A stretch of 64,000 nucleotides of DNA from Tretioscincus oriximinensis (lineage: Eukaryota > Chordata > Lepidosauria > Squamata > Gymnophthalmidae): positions 200,736 through 264,735 of the forward strand of contig JAJVDF010000236.1 of assembly GCA_022410635.1 (NCBI GenBank). The letters are read 5' to 3'. Made by a program: the position numbers and the translations under genes. Shown here piece by piece: positions 1-13,200 of the stretch (positions are counted from its first letter, which is position 1; each line of letters opens with the position of its first letter). The notes under the pieces are model-generated. The model saw only the letters and a list, made by a program, of their open reading frames with translations. It did not search any database and was not told where the DNA came from.

Positions 1-702
1 AACAAGTCAGCAAATGTTGTTTTGCCTCTTTATAAATCTGTGGTGAGGCCACATTTGGAATCCTGTGTTCAATTCTGGTCACCACATCTCAAGAGAGATA
101 TTTTGGAACTGGAGAAGGTGCAGAAAAGGGCAACAAAAATGATCAAGGGTCTGGAGCACCTCCCTTACGAAGCAAGGCTGCAACATCTGGGCCTCTTTAG
201 CCTCGAAAGGCGACGTTTGAGAGGTGATATGATTGAAGTGTACAAAATCATGCATGGGATCGACAGGGTGAATATAGAAAAATGTTTTCTCTATCACACA
301 ACACAAGGACCAGAGGACCCTTCTTAAAACTGTTGGGTAGAAAAGTGGGAACAGACAAAGCAAAGTATTTTTTCACCCAGAGGGTCATCGGCCTGTGGAA
401 TTTACTTCCTGAAGAGGTAGTGGTAGCTAACAGCTTGGATAGTTTCAAGACAGGACTAGACAGGTTTATGGANACCAAGGGTATAAATGGATACTAGGAT
501 GGATATCTGGATGTTGCCTCCAGGATGGAGCAACAGGCAGGACTCCTGAGATATCATTTGCAGGGAAACATGAACAGGTGCATATTTTGCTTTCCTCTGT
601 TCGGACTGCCCAGGTGCATCTGGTGGGCCTCTGTGTGACACAGAATGCTGGACTTGATGTGCTGTGGCCTGATCCAGTATGGCTCTTCTTATTTTCTTAT
701 GT
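1..702 (+). mobile_element. CR1-type LINE, 3' end (subfamily A)
   Basis: The 3' part of a CR1-clade LINE cut by the left window edge. The frame reads the C-terminal end of the reverse transcriptase protein (RPHLESCVQFWSPHL, then a tail block with FFTQRVIGLWNLLPEE and a GINGY end near 497), with a frameshift near 325 and an N at 473. The 3'UTR follows, with the block CACAGAATGCTGGACTTGAT, and ends in TTCTTATT/TTCTTATG-like octamers near 702. The same tail recurs at least eight times in the window. It is a dead 5'-truncated copy in the AGAP3 intron, antisense to the gene. Confidence 0.9.
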
Positions 703-1282
703 TTCTTTATAAACCTGTGGTGAGGCCACCTGTAATTCTGCTCACCACATCCCAAAAAGGATGCTGTGGAACTGCAGAAGGTGCAGAAAAGGGCCACAAG
801 AATGACCAAGGGCCTGGAGGACCTCCCTTATGAAATCCAGCTGCAACGTCTGGGTCTCTTCAGCCTCAAAAGATGGCGTTTGAGAGGTGATCTGATAAAA
901 TCCTGTACGGGATGTATAAGGTGAATAGAGAAAAAATGTTTTCTCTATCTCACAACATGAGGACCAGGGGGCCTTTCTTGAAACTGATGGGCAGAAGAGT
1001 GAAAACAAAGGAAAGTATTTTTTCACCCAGTGAGTCATCGGCCTGGATAGGTTTAAGACAGGATCAGACAAATTCATGGACACCAAGGCTGGATGTCTTG
1101 ATCCTGTCTCTGGGATGGAGCAACAGGCAGGAGTCCTGAAATGCTACACATGTGAAGATTTTGCTTTCTTCTGTTCAGACTGCCTGGGTGCAATTGGTGG
1201 GCTGCTGGGTGAGACGGAAGGCTGGACTGGATGGGCTCCTGCCTGATTCAGCAGGGCTCCTCTTAGGTTCTTATGGTGGCCA
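703..1282 (+). mobile_element. CR1-type LINE, 3' end, older copy
   Basis: A second CR1 tail starts directly after the octamers of the first. It carries the same blocks in order (CTTTATAAACCTGTGGTGAGG, the GTGCAGAAAAGGGC block, TTTTTTCACCCAG, the GATGGAGCAACAGGCAGGA 3'UTR block) but with deletions and many substitutions. It ends at CTTAGGTTCTTATGG. More diverged than the copy at 1-702, so probably an older subfamily. Confidence 0.8.
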
Positions 1283-2832
1283 AGGAGCGCACTGGACGTG
1301 GATGTGCACCATATACTCAGCAAGTCTGCAATCCTCTGCGTCCACATTCCGCAGAACTGCTGGGCTCCTGGCTAGTCTAGCTGGGGCTCAGGGGGTCCCC
1401 GTTTCCCTCTTCCAAAAACAGTGGCTGCCAGTCACAGCTGCCCAGTCAGGACACCGGCTGCCCCCTGGGCTGCCCCAATGGGCGCAACAGAGGGAGGGGA
1501 GTCTGCCAGGGGCAGAGAGAAAGGAGAGCAAGACCGGTCGCCCCCCTTGCCTCTCCTCTGCAGAAGGCGAGCCACGCTCCTCCTTCACTACCCCTCCCCC
1601 CATGCACACACACAAGTGTCAGGGCAGCCCCCCAGGAGCCCCCCCCCCCCGGCTCAGTGCCTGAGAAACACGTGTAAAGCCACGCCACGGCTCTGCCTCT
1701 AATTAGCCCTTAATTTACAAGACCTACTCGGAAGGGTAATTAGCTGGCGCTTGGCTCCCGCCTGCCACATCCATCTCTCTCGCTGCCTCCCTGGCGGGAG
1801 GGGGGCAAAGGCTCGGGCGAGGAGAACAGAGAGGCAGCACAGGCCCCCTCCGAGCGGAAGCTCCACGGGCCCCTGCCACACACTGGGCATGTCGAAGGGC
1901 AGGCTGGGCGGACCCCACGGACCCTTTCGCTCCATGCTGGGGGAGGGGCAGAGTCTCCCAGGCTGACCACTTGGGCGGAGGAGGTCGCCCAGCCGCCTTG
2001 CGGAGGAGCGAGACAGCCCTGCTTCCTCCCTGCGGAGGCAGCTTTTGGGAGCCCCCACCCCGGGCTCCCAGGGCCAACCCGGCCCAGCGCCTTCTGACAG
2101 CAACTCGCGGCCTGTGCCTGGGCACATGGGGCTGAAGAATGACTCTTGAGGTTGTGGAGTGGCCCCCCCCCCCCCCCCCCGGGCTGGGCGCTGCCATGGC
2201 CCCCCCAAAGGAGGCACTGGAGAGAAGCTCTGTCCTGGAGGCAGCATCAAGGGACCCTTGGCGGCCATGAACCTGCCCAGCCCCCTGCAGGCTTTATCCA
2301 GCTCTCCTGGGTTCCAGTTCCGCATTCCAGTGAGCCCCTTGGCTGGAGAAATCCTTACCCTGAGTTTGTCCCTTCGCCTTCCCCGAGTTCAGCTTCTTTG
2401 GATCATCACTAGTATTGGGGAGTAAAGACGCCTTCCCGCCCACCTCCTTCCCACAATGCACCATTCCACACGGGCCCCTGGCCTTCCCCGCCACACGTCC
2501 TGTTTCAAGACTTAGAGGATCTAGACCCCGTAGCCCTTCCCCACTTGGAGCTCCGGCCCCTTGCCCCCCCCAGTTGCTCTGCCCTGCCTTGTTCCACAGG
2601 GCCCTAGCCCCTGGCCCTCTGCCCATTTGCACAGGGGGCTTCCAGCGCTAACCCCTCAGTCTGCAATGCAGCTTTCCTTGTGCACCACAGGCACCCTGGC
2701 CACACTTCCACTTCCTGCCATTGCTCCAGGACCTCTTTCCCCATCAGCTCCACTCTGGTCCCTCCTAAACAGGATGAGGCGAGTGCCTGGGCGCTGCTTC
2801 TGAGATGGGAACTGAGAACAGTTGAAGGGACG
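1283..2832. other. GC-rich AGAP3 intron, no gene seen
   Basis: Intronic DNA left of the PH exon. It is GC-rich with a C-run at about 2,161-2,180 and no exon-like segment with splice sites that I can match to AGAP3. Long open frames here are by-products of high GC. An AT-rich patch at 1,697-1,745 contains three TTAATT/TAATTA-type motifs and is listed separately. Confidence 0.6.
1697..1745. promoter_or_regulatory. AT-rich homeodomain-motif patch
   Basis: Within a GC-rich intron this short patch contains CTAATTAGC, CCTTAATTT and GGTAATTAGC, that is, three homeodomain core sites in under 50 bp. No repeat family I recognise explains it. Candidate conserved regulatory element; only base composition and motif density support it. 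Confidence 0.35.
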
Positions 2833-3130
2833 GATAGCTCAGTCACTTAGGAATTCGTCTCTAGCCTGAGAGATGGGGTTTGGAAGTTCTGTGTGGGACA
2901 TGGGGAGGGGTGAGCACCTTCCACTAGCCTGTAGCTCCAGCCAACCCAGCTATTCGAATGCAGGAACTGCAAGAAATTGCAACTGACTGCAAGTAGATAC
3001 ATGTGAACCACCATAGCCTGGTGGGGAAGATAGAATGTCAGCCTTCGGGCAAAATATACCCTTGTAAGCCGCTTTGAGTCCCTTTGAAAGGTGAGAAAAG
3101 TGGGGTATAAGAACCAAGTTCTTCTTCTTT
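2833..3130 (+). mobile_element. tRNA-headed SINE
   Basis: A SINE with a tRNA-like head: A-box-like GATAGCTCAGT at 2,833-2,843 and B-box-like GGGTTTGGAAGTTCT near 2,877-2,891. The body is shared with a copy at 59,553-59,805 and, inverted, at 37,310-37,608. Its 3' end is the LINE-like block TTGTAAGCCGCTTTGAGTCC followed by GGGGTATAAGAACCAAG and a short TTCTTCTTCTT tail. Tails of this type are common in squamate SINEs, from memory. Confidence 0.8.
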
Positions 3131-3235
3131 TGCCTCCTTCTGCCCCAGGCTGCAAAGGTGCAATTGGTGGGTCAGTGGACTGGGTGGACTCCAGCCCCAC
3201 TCAGCAGGGCTCCTCTTGTGTTCTTCTGGGGACTC
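3131..3235 (+). mobile_element. CR1-type LINE 3'UTR fragment
   Basis: A short 3'UTR piece of the older CR1 tail family: GCCTCCTTCTGCCCCAGG, then GTGCAATTGGTGGG, then CAGCAGGGCTCCTCTTGTG with a degenerate TTCTT end. It matches blocks at 1,160-1,275 and 52,520-52,630. Confidence 0.6.
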
Positions 3236-3535
3236 TTTGCCTTCCCTTTATGCCACTTTCAGGTGGGAGCAATTTGACTTTGTTAGCAAAGTTGGCTATT
3301 TAAGGACTTGTTCAAAACACTGGGCTCAGGAGAGGCGTTTAGGGGCCCCACTGGGAGAAAAGGTTCATTGCACTTCCTCTCTCGGCCATTTTATTTACGA
3401 CTATTAAGCTTGTGGAAAACTCTTTCAGGAAGAGAGCTTGATCAAATGCCCTTTGAAAATCTAGGCTCCGTATCCACGGAAACGGCTCTCAGCCCTTTGC
3501 ACCTTAATGCCCTGCAAGAAGTCCAGAAGTGGTAA

Positions 3536-4612
3536 ATGCACTTCAATTTAAGCAAGTCCAGCAAAGGCACCAGTAGCCCTTTGAGACTAACTGGAGAAAA
3601 GGGGGTGGCAGAAGCCTTCGTAGCACGTCTCTTTCTTCAGGTGCTCACGTGTCTACTTCTTCAGACGTGCCTACGGAAGCTTCTGCCACCCCCTTTTCTC
3701 CAGTTAGTCTCAAAGGGCTACTAGTGCCTTTGCTGGACTTTCTACAAACAAGGCTATTTCTCTGAAATTGATAATTTAAGCAAGTGCAAAGTCCTGCACA
3801 TTGGGGCAAAGAACCCCAACTACTCCTACCACCTGATGGGAACCAAGAGCTTTCTGTGACCAGGCAGGAAAAGGATCTTGGGGTGTTGGTGGACAATCCG
3901 ATGAAGATGCCACCCAGTGTNCAGGAGTAGCAAAAAAGGCAAATTCCATGTTGGGGATAATTAAGAAAGGAATCAAAAACAAGTCAGCAAATGTTGTTTT
4001 GCCTCTTTATAAATTTGTGGTGAGGCCACATTTGGAGTCCTGTGTTCAATTCTGGTCACCACATCTCAAGAGAGATATTGTGGAACTGGAGAAGGTGCAG
4101 AAAAGGGCAACAAAAATGATCAAGGGCCTGGAGCACCTCCCTTACGAAGTCAGGCTGCAACGTCTGGGCCTCTTCAGCCTCAAAAGGTGACGTTTGAGAG
4201 GTGATCTGATTGAAGTGTACAAAATCATGCATGGGATAGACAGGGTGAATAGAGAAAAAGTTTTCTCTCTCACCAAGCACTAGGACCAGGGGACCTTCCT
4301 TGGAAATGATGGGCAGAAGGGTGAGAACAGACAAAGGAAAATATTTTTTCACCCAGAGGGTCATCGGCTTGCAGCCTAGATAGGTTTAAGACAGGATTAG
4401 ACAAATTCATGGACACGAAGGGTATAAATGGCTACTAGGATGGATGCCTGGATGCTGCCTCCGGAATGGAGCCTCAGGCAGGACTCCTGAAATGCCATTT
4501 GCAGGGAGCCATGAACAGGAGCATATTTTGCTTTCCTGTTCGGACTGCCCAGGTGCATCTGGTGGGACAGAATGCTGGACGAGGTGGGCTCTTCTTATGT
4601 TCTTATGTACTG
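3536..4612 (+). mobile_element. CR1-type LINE 3' end with nested foldback
   Basis: A CR1 copy beginning at the reverse-transcriptase C-terminal block (AAATGCACTTCAATTTAAGC) and ending in TTCTTATGTTCTTATG near 4,612. A foldback insertion at 3,557-3,772 splits it, with a 12-bp duplicated target on both sides. The coding part resumes at GCAAGTGCAAAGTCCTGCAC (3,780) and shows frameshifts, an N at 3,921 and a stop after FSLKR near 4,190. Dead copy. Confidence 0.88.
3557..3772. mobile_element. Foldback (inverted-repeat) insertion with 12-bp TSD
   Basis: Two arms of about 75 bp (about 3,557-3,630 and 3,663-3,739) are near-perfect reverse complements with roughly three mismatches and one indel, around a loop of about 32 bp. 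The right flank goes on with TTCTACAAACAAGGC and ATTTCTCTGAAATTG. AATTTAAGCAAG occurs at 3,545-3,556 and again at 3,773-3,784, which is a target-site duplication in the host CR1. The arm motif TTAGTCTC...AAAGGGC belongs to a dispersed family with pieces at 7,266-7,330, 12,820-13,090, 22,860-23,010 and 40,243-40,380. Class not certain. Confidence 0.75.
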
Positions 4613-5689
4613 GATCGGGTCATAATTCCTCTAGTGCCTCCTACTGTGCTGCCAACTGATTTAGAGAATTCTCAAGATCTTCTCCTGCTGTCAGCTCCCT
4701 GCAGCATCCTGCCTGCCTCTGCCCTATTGACCACCGACTCCCCATTGTCTCCAGGTTGGCTGTTGGTGAACAAACACTTGGATATCTGCATCTCAATAGT
4801 TGGCAACTAACTTGCCCAGACCAGAGCTGCAGCTGATAGGACGGTGATTTTCTGGCTCTCTCCCAGGTCCCTCTTTTGGGAAACCGGAGTGACTTTAGCC
4901 CCTTCCAGACCCCAAGCAGGATGGGAAGTTTAATCCCTTTGTTAGAATGTCTGCAGTGGCCTCATTTCTTCTTCCTTCCTCTGGGGCCTAATTGCTGATC
5001 TCAGCTGATGGGGAGCCACCCTCCCACCCAAGGACCTCCCCTGCAGCTACTGCCCCGCTCCTGGCGCCAGCTGCAAGGGAGTCGGGGTGCTCTAGGGGTC
5101 ACACAGTGGCTCCTCCCGCTGCTCCCACAATTACTGGGTTGTCCTTCCCACCGGGACCTGGAAAGTTGACCTCTGCCGAACGCCCTCCCTCTCCCGCCAC
5201 CCTGCTTTGGGCATCAATGCTTCACATGCTAGGTCACCCCCATTTCTCCCTCAGGAGAGCACCTTGGCGTTGACGCCGCTTCCTGGGTGCTTCCAGTCCA
5301 GGAGAGCAGAAGAGACGTGTCAGAACGACTCTCCTCTTGCCCCACAAGGTCCCGTGACAAGGTGGCTTCTGTACCCTGTTGCCTCTTCCCTCACTGGCTG
5401 CCCAAACGCAGAGCAAAGAGCTGCTTTGGGACTTTCTAGTGCAGCTGGTTCACCCTTGGGAGGCTGCTGGCCAACGCTTGCTGCGCCCCTCCCTTCACGT
5501 GCCCTGGGGTGCTGGGAGGCCGTGAACAGAGGAAGCTGGGTGCGCGGTGGGCTCCCTGGTGGGGCCGCTGGCCACTGGGAGAGCAGCCTGCTGTGCCAGG
5601 CAGTTTCCAAGTCTCACCCAGTGGAGCATTTCCTAGGTTCTCACACTTGGGGAGCTGAGGCCCTTGGAGGGCAAATGTGGGCTCCGGGG
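4613..5689. other. AGAP3 intron, no gene or repeat identified
   Basis: GC-rich intronic DNA. I find no exon that continues AGAP3 (no segment encoding the conserved SVSSADQWS or PSPHANRKK-type linker expected after the PH exon) and no clear repeat. Confidence 0.5.
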
Positions 5690-5985
5690 TCTCCTTCGGG
5701 ATGGAGCAACAGGTAAGAGTGGAGGAAGGTGAGATGTCCAGGGGCAATGGGTGGGTGGATTCAATCTATAGCAGGCCCCACTTGGCTCATCCACATGCCA
5801 GTATAGACTATGGCAGACACTATTCAGGGCCTGCCATAGTCTACACCAGCATGGAGGTGCCTATTCCGAGAGTGGAGGACAGGTGAGGCTTTGCCTCCTT
5901 CTGCTTCAGATGCCCAGGGGCAGACAGTTGGCTGGACCAGGTGGGCTACTGTGGCCCCATCCAGCAGGGATCCTCTGATGTCTCC
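5690..5985 (+). repeat. Dispersed palindromic module in a CR1-like tail
   Basis: Contains GGATGGAGCAACAGG (CR1 3'UTR block), then AGGCCCCACTTGGCTCATCC, then an inverted repeat: GACTATGGCAG paired with CTGCCATAGTC around a loop of about 15 bp (5,809-5,843). It ends with the CR1-type CCATCCAGCAGGGATCCTCT. The same module occurs at 19,270-19,400, 25,570-25,800, 29,170-29,340, 31,880-32,010, 38,110-38,260 and 57,440-57,530. Confidence 0.6.
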
Positions 5986-6439
5986 TTGCTGATTGGCTTC
6001 ACAATGAAACTAGTTTTCCACTAGCAGGACCAGCTGCTGAGGAGATTCAAGTGGGGCCATTTGAATTGGGGAGAACCTTGCTACCGAGGGGCTGGAAGCT
6101 GCCACCAAGGATTCCCCTGCCGCCGTTGCAGTCGCGCCCTTTCCGCATCCCTGGCTGCCTAGCTGTCCCTCCTCTGCTCCTTCTGCCACATTCTGGGTAC
6201 CACCGGTGGCCACCAAAGTCCCCCCTGTGGCCCGTTGTTGCCCACGTAGTCTTCTGAGCACCAGTGCCGCCCAGAGGGGGGAAATTCCGACCACAGCCTG
6301 ACAGGACCCAGAGTGGGGCGCATGCAGCTTCCTCGCGCCTGTGTCCAAGTCCCTCGCCTCCCCCGAGCGGCCGGAGCCCCTTGGCTACACACCCCCCCCG
6401 GAATGTCATCACCCCCATAGTGGGCCCAGCCAAACAGGT

Positions 6440-6650
6440 TTCCCTTTTCTTTGTTAATTCTCCCCTCATTACATTTGAAATTCCACAATCAGTGTGCTCT
6501 GTAATTGTCGAATTTGATGCTAATGATTAATGAATTAAACATGGATCCATCAATTAGTCCTTGGAGAATAATTCTGCATAAAACAGCAGATAATGTAATT
6601 ACAGTAACAAAGATAATGAGATGTTAACATCCACGGAGCCCGACGTGACA
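6440..6650. promoter_or_regulatory. AT-rich ATTA-motif island (candidate enhancer)
   Basis: About 200 bp of AT-rich DNA sits abruptly inside GC-rich intron. It holds many homeodomain cores: TTAATTC, GTAATTG, CTAATGATTAATGAATTAAA, CAATTAGTCC, GTAATTACAG. It also has TGCATAAAAC and ACAAAG (Sox-like). It is not a repeat I recognise and has no coding frame. Such islands in this gene context are typical of conserved noncoding enhancers, but conservation cannot be tested here. Confidence 0.5.
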
Positions 6651-7084
6651 TGATCACAGCAGGCAAAGCAACCGGGCCTGGGGGAGCCAATCGGCTCTCT
6701 GCCCCTGTGGCGTGGGGAGGGGGGCAGGGGAGGGGCGCCCACCGCTGGGCAGAGGGCAGGCGGTTGAAAGCGGGTCGCGCTCAGGAAGGAAAAACCCAGT
6801 GGAGCAGGGGGCTCCAGGGCCAGGCCTCAGCCAGCCAATTCTGGTTCTAGGGCCAAGCCAGGCCCCAAACAGCCAGCATCAAAAGGGAGGCCCAGCAGGG
6901 GCAGAGGGAGCAAAGGATGAGTGGGGGGACAGACGCCTCCAAACCTTGCCTCCAGACATTGCAAAGGCCTCCCCTGCTCAGCAGCCCCCACAGCCACTCC
7001 CAAGACCTCACCAGGAGGGTTCCTAGCACCTCAGAGACTGACCAGGAAAAGGGAGGCTGCAGAAGCTCCCCTGGACCTTCAGGC

Positions 7085-7330
7085 AATGCTGAATGGGGCC
7101 GAGCCCGTGTAGTCCAACCTTCTGCCTCACACAGCCCCCCCCCCCAATTGCCCCGGGCAGCTTGGAACAGAAGAAGGCAAAATCTTCCCCTGTCCTCCAC
7201 TCCCTGCAAATGGCATTTCAAGAGTCCTGCCTGTTGCTCCATCTTGGAAGCAGCTGCCTCCCTTTTTCATGTTAGTCTCTAAGGTGCTCCTGGGTCCTAT
7301 CAGGCTGACACGGCTATTCCTAGGGCAGGC
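7085..7330 (-). mobile_element. CR1 tail fragment plus foldback-family fragment
   Basis: 7,085-7,262 is an inverted CR1 3'UTR (AGTCCAACCTTCTGCCTCAC, CCCTGCAAATGGCATTTCAA, TCCTGCCTGTTGCTCCATC). It is followed by GTTAGTCTCTAAGGTGCTCC and GGCTGACACGGCTATTCC (7,271-7,320), a fragment of the dispersed family that also makes the foldback at 3,557-3,772. Confidence 0.65.
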
Positions 7331-7929
7331 AAAAGAACCTCACGGGCACCTTTCCAAAGGTAACTGCTCCGACCAGCTGCCTCTTCCTAGCCTGGCCAGC
7401 CAGATGCCGAGGGATCCTTCCAGGCAGGGCTGGAACATTGCACCTCAAATGGCCCCGTGGCTGTTTCTGACAGTGCTGCCTGGATTTGCACAATGCCTCC
7501 AAACCCTTTGCGAATCTGCCCTGCTGGAGCTCCATGCCAGGAAGCTCTGGGAGGAACCTGGCAGGAAGGCAGCCTTCTGTGGCAGCAGGTGGTGTGTTGG
7601 TGGAGCCCAAGCCCTGTTCTTGACCCTGGCAATAGGGGTCTGCAGGGACCCCGTAAGGGTAAGGTGACCAAGGGGTTGACCAAGGGCCCTTCCCAGTCCA
7701 CAAAGCTGCCACGGGGGCCTCCAGGGCTCCACGCACCCTGCCTGCTGCCAGTTTCTTCGGAGAGAGAAAAGGTGTCGCCTTGGGACAGGCAGATGTGCCT
7801 CAGGTAGGTCCCTGCTGCCCCCAAAGAGACCCCTGAGCAAAGCCAGTCCCCCCTCGCTAGCACTCCGTCATCCCCCCACAACGGCAGTGAGAGCCCACCC
7901 CAAACTTCCCAAATTCAGAGGGCTTTTGG

Positions 7930-8050
7930 ACGCTCAGCGGTAATGGGGCTTTAATGCTAGTTATTTGCATTTAATTAGACACTGAGAACCACTAATAGAG
8001 GCAGCACTTGGTTCATCTCCTCCTTGCGCTCTGCCGCTCAATCTACATTT
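7930..8050. promoter_or_regulatory. AT-rich patch with octamer and TAATTA (candidate enhancer)
   Basis: Contains CTTTAATGCTAG, TTATTTGCATTTAATTAGAC (an ATTTGCAT octamer directly joined to TTAATTAG) and CCACTAATAG. A POU octamer beside a homeodomain core is a classic neural enhancer arrangement. It lies about 270 bp from the PH-domain exon at 8,319-8,484, in the flanking intron. Confidence 0.45.
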
Positions 8051-8052
8051 CA

Positions 8053-8544
<492 letters not shown>

Positions 8545-9254
8545 TCATGCCCCCACCTGGCACATGGCTCCCCTCTTTGCAGAAAAGCACCTCAAAGGGG
8601 CCTGTGGGATGCTGGAAGCAAAAGGAAGGATGGACACATCGCCCTTGGAGCCCCTCTCCCCCGGTCTTTTCAATGAAAAGTCACCCACCTGCCCTGGCCA
8701 GAGAACAGGGGGACCTTGCTGGGTGGGTGGGGGCAAAGATGGGGCCAGAAATAGCCTCCCTGGGGTTGGGCTAAGACTGCCGGCACCCTAGGCCCTACCC
8801 TGAGCCCCTGCACAACAAGGATGTCCTTCTAGGCACAACCCCCCCCCCCCAAAAAAAGGGCCCTGCATCCTTCCCCCCCTCCAGGAGCAAGGGCAAGGGA
8901 CTCCTGGCCTTGAGCTGGCAGGCAGCCGTTGTTGCCATCAGACAGACACAGGGGCCTCAAGGGGAGGGGGCTGCACAGGGCTCCCCTGGTTACAAGGGGG
9001 GGCAGCCCCATCTAGCCCACTGCTGCCTACTTCAGATGCACCTTGGTCCGCCTGGGGGGCTTTTGTCCTCAAGCAAGACCCTGCACTGCTCTAGCAGCCC
9101 AAAGGGTCTTTCCTTCAGCCCCGCTGCTGCAGGGGGGTCCCAGGGATTTCCCTGCCTCAGCAGAACTGCGGCTGGGGGGCTGCTGGCTGCGAGTCCCTCC
9201 GTCCCTCCATCCACTTGCCCGCCCGCCGGAGAGCCCACCGCGGTCACCATCGCG

Positions 9255-9475
9255 CTGCATTTATTGCCTGCCATAAAACAGCAATTTCTTCCCAAGCCTC
9301 TTCGCTAATTACCCAGCCAGTTCTCTCATTTCATTTTATTACTGGAATTAACAACGAGTTCAAAGCGTGGAAAGCTATTAAGATGTGTGATTAAGCCACA
9401 TTCAATTAGCTTCTACAAACAATTTAATTGATGCTGCAGATAGAATTAACAGAAGGTGATTGTGTGAATGGCTTC
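9255..9475. promoter_or_regulatory. AT-rich ATTA-motif island (candidate enhancer)
   Basis: An abrupt AT-rich stretch in a GC-rich intron with dense homeodomain and related sites: GCTAATTACC, TTTTATTACTGG, GAATTAAC, GTGATTAAGCC, TCAATTAGC, ACAATTTAATTGATGC, AGAATTAAC. It also has CATAAAAC and ACAAAC. No coding frame and no recognised repeat. Composition and motif content match the islands at 6,440 and 11,790. Confidence 0.5.
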
Positions 9476-10049
9476 AATGGCTGCAGAAGGGGGGGGGCGT
9501 CTCCTCCGCCTTGGAGGGGGGGCGGGAGGAGGGCGGGGGGAGGGGCAGGGAAGCCCCACGCCTTTGGGGGGGAGCAGCAGAGGGGAGTCTGAGGTGGCCG
9601 TTCTTGGGCAAGGAAATTGGCCTTCAGGCTTCTTCTGGCACAGCAGGAGAAACGTCAGCAGGGCGGTGGGGCACAGTTTGCCTGGCACCAGGGGACGCCC
9701 CCCACCTGCACACGGGGAGGACAGCCAGAGGGGTGGGAGCTCCGCTGCCCTTGCCAGCCAGCCGGTTGTTTCAAGGTCTTTGTTCGCTTGGCATTCCTGG
9801 TGCCACTGGAGGAAGCGGTGGGCAACGCTGGCAAATGCAGCCCTTTGGCTTCCCTTTCGAAGCAGCAACTCCCCCTCCTGCCCAGGAAGCTCAGGGCTCC
9901 CAGCCCAAGTGCTGCCTGGGCACGTGGACCCGCCGGGGAAGGGGGAGAGGAAAAGCCACGAGCTTGGGAAGCGCAGAAGAGGATGGTGGGCTCAGGGCAG
10001 CCAGGTGGGAAGCAGGGAGACGATGGAGGGGAAGGAGGACGGGGTTTCC

Positions 10050-10165
10050 ACACACCCCTTTTCTCACCCCAAAGGGACTCAAAGCCGCTTGCACGCAGTT
10101 TTTTGCCCCATGACTCACATTCTGCCTTCCCCACACTATGATGAGGGCACCTATTCATCTAGAGC
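10050..10165 (-). mobile_element. SINE 3' fragment
   Basis: Inverted fragment of the SINE family seen at 2,833: CTTTTCTCACCCCAAAGGG, ACTCAAAGCCGCTTG and CACATTCTGCCTTCCCCAC are the reverse complement of the SINE body and 3' end. The tRNA-like head is lost. Confidence 0.6.
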
Positions 10166-10273
10166 CAGCACCAGCCTCCTCCCTGGCACGGTCACCCAGC
10201 AGGGATGTGACAGAGACGGATGGGAGGAGCAGCTGAGTGGGTTCGAGGGGCCTGGCAAGGGGAGGGCCCCTTA

Positions 10274-12819
<2,546 letters not shown>

Positions 12820-13200
12820 GCCGAACACGGCGGCTTCTTTGAAATCTAAGAAAAAAGGAGGCGGCAGGAGTTCTTCTAAACAAGGCTACTTCTTTGGAAG
12901 GAGGGAGGAATGGATGGACAGACAGAGAGGGATTCTTGCCTGGGGGTCTTGTAGCACCTGAGAGGCCAACAGGAAAAAGGGAGGCAGCAGGCGCTTTGCC
13001 AGGCAAGTCTAATTCAAGAGAAAGGGAGGCTGCCAGATATTCTAGCCTAGGGTCCTTGTAGCACCTGAGAGGCCAACAGGAAAAAGAGAGACAGCAGGAT
13101 TTTTTCTCGAAAAAATCCCCCCCCCCCCCAGCACCTGAAGAATAAACCCCCCCCAGCCCCTGAAGAATAAACCCCCCCCCCCCCCAGCACCTATTTCCAC
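12820..13200. repeat. Foldback-family fragments and C-run tandem repeat
   Basis: 12,820-13,095 holds several broken copies of the foldback-family arm (AAAAAAGGAGGCGGCAGGAG, CTTGTAGCACCTGAGAGGCC twice, GCCAACAGGAAAAAG twice). 13,107-13,195 is a short tandem repeat of the unit C(n)-AGCACCTGAAGAATAAA in about three copies, with C-runs of about 8 to 15. Confidence 0.6.
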
